Below, one piece after another: positions 43,739 through 55,700 of a DNA stretch of 64,000 nucleotides (its first letter is position 1; every line of letters starts with the position of its first letter). Source of the DNA: Acanthaster planci (lineage: Eukaryota > Echinodermata > Asteroidea > Valvatida > Acanthasteridae). The notes beneath the pieces are model-generated. The model had not been told where the DNA came from. It saw nothing but the letters and a program-made list of their open reading frames with translations, and made no database searches. A program made the position numbers and the translations under genes. Location: NCBI RefSeq assembly GCF_001949145.1, contig NW_019091485.1, positions 199,779-263,778 on the forward strand, in the 5' to 3' direction.

Positions 43739-46700
43739 GTAAGCCAATTTGAAGTTACCCCCGGTAGAACTGGGGTCCGATCACAACAGAGGAGTAATCC
43801 GAGTACATGTATGCAGTATCAAAGGCCCTGTTTTGGGGTCTGTTAGCGTTCATATACATTACAAAAGGAGGAATAATTTTAGGGACTGACATGTTGTGTT
43901 AGAATAAACGTGGAAGGGTCCCGAAATGTATGTATGTACAGTGCCCGGCCTACGTGCGTGGAGCTGTTCTAAGTAATGTGGCCCCACTAGTGTGACACAG
44001 ACTCTCACTCCCGATCCATCCTTAGCCACACATCGGTATACGCAATTTCTTGTCAGGGTATTGAACATTTTGGCGCATCCATTTATCATCGTGGGCGCAA
44101 TTTCTTTTGCTTGACCCCCCTTATCATCTCGACGGCTGTTCCATGTCAAGACATAAGTATTACACGGACTGAGCGATAAGGTACTACATGTACCTATGGG
44201 CTCTGCCAAAACTTTGGTAGCAGTTTAAATGTCTTGACATGGAACAGCCGTCGAAACGATAAGGGGGGTCAAGTGACATAATGTTCACCGACCTTATTTC
44301 AAAGACTGTAAAAGCGAGCCCGTTAGATTGAATGGGTAAAGGCAAAAAGACTGGAAAATACCTGAATAATGTGAGTGAAATCATTAAATAAATGGTTTTT
44401 AGAAAGCGGAATGGTCAAGAATCATGTTCGTGTGCAAAAGAAATTGCGCCCACGATGATAAGTGGGTGCGCAGCAATGTTCAATACGCCGACACAAAATT
44501 GCATGTACGGATGTGTGGCTAAGGATGGATCGGGAGTGAGAGTCAGTGCCACACTAGTGGGGCTACATTAATATTAATAATAATTGTTATTAATATTGGG
44601 CCTATTTTAGGCCTATTTTGGATTTTTGGTTTCACTTGGCATTCTACCGTACAGTCGACATGTCATAGCATGGAGCTCCATGGTCGTACATGTCATGCAT
44701 GTCTACTAGTACTACTAACCTTCTAGACACATTTTGCTACATGTACATGTACATGTGATAAAGGCATTTATAAGCTAGTATTTGCGCTACTGTTCTAAAG
44801 CAAACTGTTCCTTGTGTTGACACAGTTGATGACGTGTTGGCTAAAAAAAAGACTCTTCAGCGTATTGATTGTAAAACCCAGGTCTGTGAATGCTGTTCAA
44901 AATTCAGTGATGTGTTGAAGAAATTATGTTTATCCACATCCTCAAAGTACATGTAACTTATAATCTTGTCTTGATTAGATTCCTCGCCTTATTCTGTATT
45001 CCAGTGTTGTGAGACCAATACACGAGTCTTGCTGAATGTGAAAGATTCCTCAGTGCTAGTGCTAACTTGCAGTAGTTGCTCTCTTTGTCCTTTTTCCAAA
45101 ATATTGATATCCTTCCTCAAAGGGGATCTCACACTTGTATACTGTACTCCATCTTGTAAAGGGTGCCCCTCTTGCTTAATGTACAAAGTATACATTAAGT
45201 AACCTCAGCGACACCATAGCTGTGCTGTTTCAGTACACAATCACTTGGAAGTTGTCAGGCACACATGGGGTTGCGTCTTACACCTTCTGGAAGGACATTT
45301 ACAGCTAAATGTAGCTCTACTTCAAGGTCGAGCTTTTCCATGATGAAGGTAGCAAGATACTAGGACCCACATGTAGATGTACATGTACTACCATAGTAGT
45401 AGGATCATGTGAAATACATGTATCTCTTTTGTAAGTGTGCATGGTTCTGTAAAGAATTGTAGGGGACTACAATTGTTTTGGACAGTATGCTTTGTCTCTC
45501 TGTAGTCACATTTATACATGTATGGTGTCTGCATTCTGTAGGTGGTGAGGTGTGAAAATGATGCAATCCCAGTATCCAGCGTGAGGGTACTCAATCAGAT
45601 CGCACAGTGCTGGATGATCAGCAAGGTGTGTCAGTTTGAAGGAGGGGAACCCGGGGAAGGCTGCTAAGGGAATAAAAGACCCATGGAACTGATGTGACAA
45701 CAGGGTGCCAGATGTTACTGATGTTGAAACAGGGGTGGTAGAATTCAGCATTTTAGCTGATTTCATTTTTTTTTTAAATGTTGACCCTGAATTTCAGTTT
45801 TTTTGTACACCTGGTCTGTACAAAAGTATGGGAACTTTTTACATGTCAGCTTTTTGCTAGCCTTCAGTTTTCAGCTTCAATTTTTAATGGCCACTCACAC
45901 CCCCATTGAAACCAATGTCTTTGGGAACTGTGAACATTTTGTTTTGAGGGTTACAGTGGCTTACCTAATGCAGCCGGGGTACCAGTGTTTGATGCTGGTT
46001 ATGAGTTCAGCTTGGCTCCAGTTGATCAGACAGTCTTTAGTGTGGGAGTGCTTAATGATAAGTAGATGACTTCTCAAGTTGTCCTTTGCCACTGTAGACT
46101 TTGTGTTCATGAAGTCTTCTGGGGAGGGCCCTGCCAGTTTCACTTATGTGTACTTTGCCACAGAAGATCCTGCATATTCCTGGCCTACCATGTTGGTCTG
46201 GTCAGTCCTTACAAGTGCATATTCAGCTAGTTCTGAATCTTGGGGGGCGGTGATTGTGTGGTACACTCAAATTCCATGCTTATGGAGGCTGCACTGGATG
46301 TGGTGAGAAGTACTGCCTACCCCTAGTTTGAAGAGAATGAAAACTAGGGGCCCAGGCTTTGGGGATACTGTACATTTTGATGCAGTGTTGCAGTGATGAG
46401 ATGGAGTTGTTTTGCGAGATGTTCCTTGCCACAGAAGGGCTTGGTTGACGGAAAGTCTTCATTTTGGAATGATGGATGGAGGTGTTGTGGAGGTACGGTA
46501 TCCATGTGGGTGGGTACAGGTGGCCCAGTTCACTTACCGTGTATTGGGACCCTGTGAGTTAGTGTGACTACATTATCTGACCAAGTAATGTACATGTACG
46601 TATATTGACGTGTAGAGACATCTGGAACTGCTACAAGTTGGTATTTTTGGAACATCCACCTCCAAATGGCTCTTCAATCCTTCAGTTGTATGAAAGAAAG

Positions 46701-49700
46701 ACTTGGAGATTGTGATAATGGAGCCTAGAGTTACACAGAGGTTTTTAAAAGTAAAGCTGAACTTCAAATGGCCACTCACACCACGATGCCTCTCTCATAT
46801 CTCCATGTTTGCCAGGTCTGCATACATGTACACGTTCATGTATATGAAGTCAGATTCAAACATTGTTTAAATTGGCATTTGTCTTCACCTTTTTTCCGGA
46901 TGTTGTCTTAGGTGCCTGAGGAGTATGTGTCCCGTGAGCTTTTTGACACATTACACGTCTACATCATCACAAAGCCGGAATTACAAAACAGACTCATCAC
47001 AATGTGAGTACCAGTTATACATGTAGATCCTTGGCTAGCATACTTCATATTTTGATTTGACACCACCAGCAATTGTTTTCCCTCAGTTGGTGGCATTTAG
47101 TTTCTTATTTCAACCATTTCGTGAATTCACATTTTGAATTGTTTGTAATAATGTTGTTTTTTTAAAATTAACATTCCTTACAATCTGATTTTTGGTTCAA
47201 GATAGAAAGCCTAAAGTTCATGCATCCTCAGACCAGTCTTGACAACGCTGAGGAAGAAATTAAGGGATTTTCAAGAAAAAATACAACTGTCAATCCATTC
47301 ACTAGAAACGTAATGCATACAATACAAAACATACATTGTACATGTGTCTACATGGACATGTACGTTTGCAGCGTACATGTATGTCGTAAACACATGAACA
47401 GGGTGATAGATACATGCACATGTACAAAGCACCACTAGAATCCTAGCTAAAGAGTTATCGTTGTTATCTAATGTGAATGGGAACACACTTTGGACTACGC
47501 AACTTAACTTCACAGAACCCCCACTGAGTTTATTAATTGGATTGGAACAACTTGCCCTCCTTCTGAACGTACCTTATTCGTCAAATGTGATTCAAAATTT
47601 AATTTTGTTTGTTTTTATTATGGTTTTGTCTTTTTTTGCATGTACATGTATGTGATTTCTTTTAAGTTTCTAATTGAAATAACCACGTACCTGTAAGTCT
47701 GATTTTTTAGCCACAAAACAGGTGGAATAAATACATGTACATATGAAATATGGAAAAGCTGAACTTTTTCCCCTTGACTGCACATAGTGGCAAGCAATCA
47801 TGCATGGATATTTATGTGAATTTCAAATGATAATCTGCTAACAGATGAAACTATTGAGTTGGCGTGGTTTGATTCAAACTTTGCAGATTTATTGATCAGG
47901 GATGTCTTTTCTTTACTATCTGATTTATGTCAAAACTGGCAGATTTTCCATTGTTTCCATGAGAAGATGTTGCTTATTTTGAAAGATTTGTGCCCTTTCA
48001 CTCTTCAGAAATGCTCTTGGTCACAAGATCATTGGTTGCCCCGTCAGCATCCAAAATGTCAAATACTCCCGCAATGCATTGTTGTTCAACTTGTGCTTTG
48101 TCTGTAATGCGTCAATGGACACGGCACCGTATGAACCACTGGTGAAGAAACTCGCAAACTATCTCTTGACATTAGAGGTGAGTTGAAATGTAACATCAAA
48201 TACTTGTGGCAGCTTTTTTACTTATTCTTTTTGCCAGCCAAAATCACCTTCAGGGTGTCCTGTAGATACATGTACATGTACAGTTGAAGTTGAAGCTGAA
48301 TTGAATGACGGCGCCCATGGCATGAACTGTTCTTGGGAACATTCTGTGCAACACTCTGCCCTAAAATGTACAGTGCGTGAACACTGCCATCTTTTTTGTT
48401 AGTCTTGTTAAAATCTTTAGCTTTTGAATTTTAAATTATCCATTCTTTTCCTTATGCATGTATACACTCATACACATACTGAAAAGAAATATACATGTAA
48501 GACGGTACAGTATGCAAAATGCTGGTAAACTATGGTGATAAAATGGCTGTATCAATGAGGTTTTTCCAAAAATGACACTACCAGTTGGCTCAAAAAGATT
48601 CAAACCTTTTTATCAAAACAATCATGACACAAAATTTCTCTAAAATGGCAAAATAAACATTGAAAAAGGTTACATGGCACAGAGAGTACATTAACAAGGA
48701 CTTTGTTATTGCATGTGACCTTTTTAACCCTATCCCCCAGCCCTAATTTTCCTGCTCAGAGCCAGAATCCTCCCAAATCCTTCAATTCTGGTCTGCAAAA
48801 ACTCCATGTAACCAAATTCCTGAAAAATTCCGATGGTTCAACTGCCAAGTAACTAGGATCCTCCAAATTTCTTTCCTTTGCAGGAAAGGATTTTGGATGA
48901 TTCTGGCAGGTTAGGGTTAATGACACATTCATAAACACCTCAGTTTCTCTATTCAGTAATTTGCAACGTGACTGTGTATAACTTTTAATAATACCCGCTG
49001 CAATTTGATAATGCCCGTCGTGTAAAAACACTCTGGCACCGGGATACCAGACAGTTTAATCCATTGCTATTGGTCAAGAGTCTGTGTCCGCGTGCACCAA
49101 GTCCATGGAAATTCTTCTGGACAAATTGCACATTGAGCATACGAACTGGAAAATGGACAGAGGTGCTCGGGAAAATGAAAGTAAAGTTCTAGAACAAAAT
49201 TGTTGGAAATCTTATGGTACATTGCCTTCTTTTGATGCTCTGGCTAAAAAAAGGTATTTAGGAATGGGAATTAATATGTACTTGGCTAGTCTTAAATATG
49301 CATTTAAAACCAGCCAAGCACTTATTTGTTCCCTTATTAACCCTACTAGCCTTCCCAGATGCTCCAAAATCCACCAGCAGGGTTATGGATGTAATTATGT
49401 ACAGGCACCTGTAAGTATCAGATTGAGGATGGAAGACCTCACTTCCAAGCCATTAGTGCTTTATTTAGAGCTCGGTACTCCCTGCAATGCAGTTCTCCTC
49501 TTGAACAGTGGAGAATTTTAAAGGATGTATTTTTGCATTGGGGAGATGTTAATTTATATAAGGGGTTTTGCCCTTACCCAATGTATATATTATTAAACAC
49601 TGTATGCTCACTGCTTGTCCGAGAGCTTGTGAAAAAGTCACAAGCAGGAGGTCGTGGGATCGAGTCCCACCCACGTAACCTTCTCTTTCACAGCTCAACA

Positions 49701-52700
49701 GTCATGGGAAATGCTCTGTTCCTATCAGTAAGTGTGAAAAAAGNNNNNNNNNNNNNNNNNNNNNNNNNNNNNNNNNNNNNNNNNNNNNNNNNNNNNNNNN
49801 NNNNNNNNNNNNNNNNNNNNNNNNNNNNNNNNNNNNNNNNNNNNNNNNNNNNNNNNNNNNNNNNNNNNNNNNNNNNNNNNNNNNNNNNNNNNNNNNNNNN
49901 NNNNNNNNNNNNNNNNNNNNNNNNNNNNNNNNNNNNNNNNNNNNNNNNNNNNNNNNNNNNNNNNNNNNNNNNNNNNNNNNNNGACAGTTGGAGAGTGGCT
50001 TTTTGTCCAATGAAAAGAGCAAAGAACGCCTTCCCAGCATCCTTGCAGATCTTCTTTCACAGCTCAACAGTAATGGGAAATGCTCTATTCCTATCAGTAA
50101 GTGTGAAAAGCATTTTTGTTTAACCACTTACGGGGGGAGCCTAGTTTTGGAGACGTTGGCTTTATATGCATAGCCGAGGTGCCCGAAATCAGACAAAGGG
50201 AACTGGGCCTTGTAAACAAAAGACTGTACTCGGAACAAAAGACCAAGCTGCTGGGAATTGCCAACATTTTTTCAGTTGTCAATCGCGGAGGAAATCCGTC
50301 ATTGATTTGAATGATTATACCACTGTTTGTGGTATTCAGTGCGAGCGGATTACCACTGGGGACTAAAGTGCTCCTGTGCTCCAGGGATGAGTGATACAAT
50401 ACCGCTGCACGCTAATCTGGTCAGCATTTGAAAAGACACCAACAACCCATGGGCCAGTTTTGGGAACAAAAGTAATACCACACAATCTGGGCTCTCTTAC
50501 AAGGCAGCAGGCCTGGCTGAAATATTCAGGCATCAATAGATGTTGCCTGTCAGGTTAGAGTAGCCATCAGACAGTCATTCGTGTGAGTGTAAACGTCCAT
50601 TGAATGAACTTATGAATTTATGAAGAATTTTGGAAACGGAAAATCTTGAAAATCCCCTGGGTATACATGTATGTCATGTAAATTCAAATTAAACCTGGCA
50701 GCATATGGTTAAGGAACATTTGTAAGGATTGTTAGACATTCACAGACGTTCTGTGCAGTTTGCATGTGAGAAATGGAGAGATACTTTTGGCACTCCAAAT
50801 GGGCAATTCGTTACCATTTTAACTTTATTAAACCTCAGGAAGCAATTAACATTGGTGGGAATTATGTTGCATGAAACAGAATTACCATAATTTTTTGAAT
50901 AAAGGCCACGGCTTATTGTCAATGAATATAAAAAAAACCTGTGGACTTTTTTCAGATAAAATTAAAACTGGCTGAGATATTTTAAAAGCTTCACACTATG
51001 TTTAAAAAATATGTCAAATAAATTGTAAGAAAAGATGTTCTGATATGTTTAGAGACCAAGCACATGGGCGTTTGCAGGTTAATATCACTTGATAGAGGAC
51101 CAGTCGAGTTTACTATACCTCATAAATATTCATGAGCAATTTGGGCCACATCATTGGCCAGTTGTAGAACTGATATGCGCCCAGATGACAACATCAAGGT
51201 GAGTGTCCAGCTTGCTACCATGTGGCATTTTTTGGGGGGAACACCTGGAACCTGAAATCCCCTCTGGATGCTGCCTCGTAGATACGTTTATGTAGTCTGT
51301 GACGTGATTGTAACGGAGCCAGCCTGTTGTAATCCTTGCTAGAAACGCAGAACTCTGCAGCTCAGAAACAAATTGTATGTTGGCCTTGAATTTGTTATTT
51401 TGTCAATTTGTTCAAGAATAATTTTATGAGGTGTAGTAAAACAAATATAGGATGGTTTATTTCTGGAAAGTAGTGAGCATTACTGGTCCCAAGGTGTAGG
51501 TCAGTAAGACTACTAGTACCTAGCTCTTCTTTGAATCAATCAGGAGGTAGTCAAGCTGACCTACATCTCGGGACCAGTAATTGTCACTAGTTCTCTTTAA
51601 ACCATGCTGTATATGTGTAATACCAGACTTCACAGGCTGAGCTCCCACAGACTTCCACTGCTTAGCTACATTAGAGATTTGTGGCATAAATGTTGTGCAC
51701 GGTGCAGAGTTACACCAGGTTCTATGTATGTGTAATTAGCAGCAGGTGGGAGACATACTTGTATTGTATTGGAAACTATGCAATAGTATCCGTTCTTCTG
51801 TTGTAAGACAGCACAAATTAAGCACTTTCCCATCATTAGTAATCTAGATTCACATGGAAACTTTTCTGAATTGAACAGGGAAGTACCATTTTGGATTTTT
51901 ATGGGATTTCTGCCTAACCACTTCAATAAACTCAGAAATTGTTTTAGTAAAGACAATACCATTTCGGTCGTGTCTTTTGTCATAGATGAATCTAACACCA
52001 TCCACTTGAAGATTGTACCCCCAACCAAAGATCCGCCGGCAGTGCTGGAGCACCATGTGCCCATGTTCCTGACGGACAAGAACGCCTTCGATTCTAGCCA
52101 ATGGGACCTCACTTCACAACAGGTGAGATTCTGTGTGCTTTATAGTTCTCTGGTGGTCCATTTCTTCCGGGGTCTATTTTGTGTCTTGATAAAAAGAAGC
52201 ACTTACTGCAAGGCCCTCTTTTCGTATGGATTCTTTTACTTAGATCAGGTGGTGAATGAAATTTTTGAGGTTATTAGCCCACATAACTTTGTGCTCAAAA
52301 ACTACCTGTACACATAAGAGCCTTCTCAGCAGCACAGCTTCCGGAATCTATTGTGCTCATCCTCTGTTGCTGAAATTGATGATTTTTTTCTCTTCAGATC
52401 CTACCGTACATTGATGGTGTCAATCACGTTCAGAGAATTGCCACTGAGGCTGACGTAGACATCAACCTGGTCAAGATATGTCTACAAAACATGCTGTGAG
52501 TATTGGCCCGGACACGAAGCATGCCCTCATTGGCAAAGAAGAGGTTGGTGCCCAGTGCACACGTGGAGATCGTCGATTCCAACATCGACATCACTTATCA
52601 TGTCCTGTACCAAATGCTCGTGAGCATGTATGTGCTTGCATTGAGCTCTGACCAAAGAACCATTGTTGCCTTGTAAATGCATGCCATCTTTCTTTGTTGC

Positions 52701-55700
52701 ATGGACGGCAAAGCATGCTATCTGTTTTTTCCTGCCTGGAGCAGATCAATGACTAATGTGTGGAGCAGATCAGTGACTAATGCTGGCGCGGCCTCTTCAA
52801 AGCAAACACATAACGTCAAGGCACAAAGTTATAATCAGGAAAAGTATAAATGTGGAAGGAATATAAATCCACATTGACACTTCTTTATAAATTTGACCGA
52901 TCCAACAAATTGATTCGCAATTCACCCAAATAAATTTAAGTTACATCTCCACTACACTTCCAGCAGTTAAAAACAAGAGTTAAACAAATCTTGAGAAATA
53001 AAGTCATTAGGAAATGCAGGTGTTTTCATTACATCATGGTGGTTGTTATTAGTAAAATTCAAATTCAAACAATATTTTTGAAAAAGCAATTTGCATAATG
53101 ATCTGTGTCTTGTCGGTTGGGTGGAATGAGAACATTCCGCAGTGCGTAAGCTCTTTTAATTTGGAATTGTTTGCAGTGGCAATGAAATGTGATACATGTT
53201 TTATTTTATGTAGGATGTCAGTCCGTGTTGAAAGTGGGCTTACATGTACACAGCCTCCACCACATGTTTTCATGCTCACATATACATGTAACTACATGTA
53301 ATTGTTGGTAGTCCCGCATATGCAGTGCGATTGGCTCACGTAATGTACATGTATACATGGAGTTATTTTGATGCATTGTATTTGTGTGACTTGCTGGCTT
53401 CATATTTCCAGGTACTACGGAGTGATCACGATTGTTCCCATATTCCAGGTGAGACTGTCACTTAGCATTCTTTACTCTCAACCCTAACCCCTAGTGCGTC
53501 CAAAAACTGAAATGCGAGGATTAATTCCTTTCCTTCCTCAAGGAACAAGCAATTGAAATATTACTACAATGCTTCAAGTAGTTTGTTGCTCTGAGAAATG
53601 TTACTGGTGGTGCCCTATTTCTTTTTATATTTGTCATTGTTTTCTTGCTGTGAAAAAGACTTCAAAAGAAAAAATGTAATGTAACGTGTGTACCCGTCCA
53701 ATTTGGTTGTCCCTGGAACTGTGCAAAGTATTTTATCTTTTGTAAAAGTCTCTTTAAAACTGGCAACTCGGGAGTAAGACAGTGTTTCATAGTTTAAGAA
53801 AATACCTATCATGGGTACTTCTTAAAATTTGAAGTGCATTCCTTAATCTTTGTTCCTTCACAACACATTCTAGTGGCTTTCAGACAAAATCTTTGCGAAT
53901 GTGTGCACAGTCCTTTCAAGTTGACTATGTCTTTGTGGCCTACATCGATGGGCTTTTCTGTCATTTTCTTTTGGCCTGCAGTATTCAAATGTGTACATCA
54001 CACAGCCAGATATCAACAGATTGGTGGAAGATGAAGCACTACGGGAGGAGTGCATCAAGTATGTTACAAGAAATGGTAAGAAGTCAGGGGGCCAGAACCA
54101 CCAATGAGTTTTCACTGAGCCAAAAGCAGGTTACTAACCTAATTGTCATACATAGTCCATCACTTGGGAATAGTTATCAGAATTGTTTTCATGCGTAAAT
54201 TTTGCTGAGCATTTTTCCATTTGACTGACAGCTCTGTTACTGTTATGTGCCGAACTCTGTAGCTAATGATTGATATATGTATCAAGTACTGTTAAGGTCA
54301 AAAGTTTACGTACACCTGGGCTGCAAGTGTTTCATTACAAGTTTGAAGACTTTATTCCTGGTAACCATTCCTTATCTATGGCTGATCCGTCAAAACATCT
54401 ACTCTACTACGGTGCTTTATTAGCAGGTTTATTTAAATAAAGCGAATGTGCTGGCTGATCAGCTACAGAAAGAGAATAGTTGCCAAGAATTTGCAAAAGT
54501 CTTGGAAAAATTGTAATTCAGCACTTTCGGCCCGTTAACATCCAAGTGTACTGAATGTAAACTTTCAACCCCTAAGTGTATTGCGTTCACGGTAGTAATG
54601 TTGGTGAGTTAAGTTCCTGCCTACCAATCTGAATATGTAGATTATGCTACTTTTCAGGCATTGTAAGAACAAAAGTGTATTGATACAGTAAAGAATTAAT
54701 CACAGCCAACTGAGAGCCACCCACTGGATAATAACCCATGTAATGACCAGTCTTGTCTTGTTCCCATCCTATTCAGAAATGGCCAGCCCTGCTACACTTC
54801 GGTCCATTATACACCTTTACGGTAGCCTTAGGTCGGACATAAGCGTCAAAGATCTGTGCCTTCGGTTTGACCCGAGGTCTCTGAACATCGATGAGAGGTC
54901 AGTGTTCCAACATTGAACATTCCAATATCAACTTGTTTGAGTAAACCACTTACTCATCCCCAATGGGAATTGACCCATGGGAAATTTTAAAACTAGAAAC
55001 TCATTGATCATTTCACTTTAAGTACCCTCAGTTTTAATTTGGCCATGATTGTTGAAATCAAGAACTTGTCAAGCATGGCTCGGTGCTGATTTGGCAAGGA
55101 CAAGACTTGAAGTCGTGGAAAATGGAACTTATATAGCAGTGCTTCAGCTGTAGATACCGGTAACTCAGGACTGCAAAACACATTTCTAAAATAGAAATCA
55201 AGATTTTATGATAAAAGCATGCCTGGTATGCTCAGCTGAGTTTTTCTTTTTAAAATTAAAATTTTTCCATTGAATAATTCACAAAGCAGTTGTTTTCTGA
55301 CCAAAACCTCCAGCTGTGTTCATAACAAGTCAGTTAATCATGGTAATCATGGAACTTGAAATGCATCTCACAACCAAAAGTCAGATGCTCTTGTAGCATG
55401 AAATTTCAAGTGTGCAGAAAAGACATTGTGAGCAGAGTGAGCTCTGGAGTGTTTATATTGTTCCGCTAAAGATCGATTCAAAAGATGGCGGTGATACTTT
55501 GCATGTTCATGTCATGCTTATGGCAGACAATCTTAGTAATAAAGTATTGTATAGGCTAAAATGATGCATAATTTTAGTTATTGTGCCCCTGGTAGAGGCA
55601 AATAAGATCACATAAAGAAAAACCCCTTATAATACAAGAATCAGTGCTTTGTGTTGTAAGTATTATGTAGCTTTAGATTCCATGTTCAAATGTGTTCTGA

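Noticed and set aside
51666-52112. 148-codon minus-strand frame
   Set aside because: Antisense shadow across NPRL2 exon 5 and adjoining intron.
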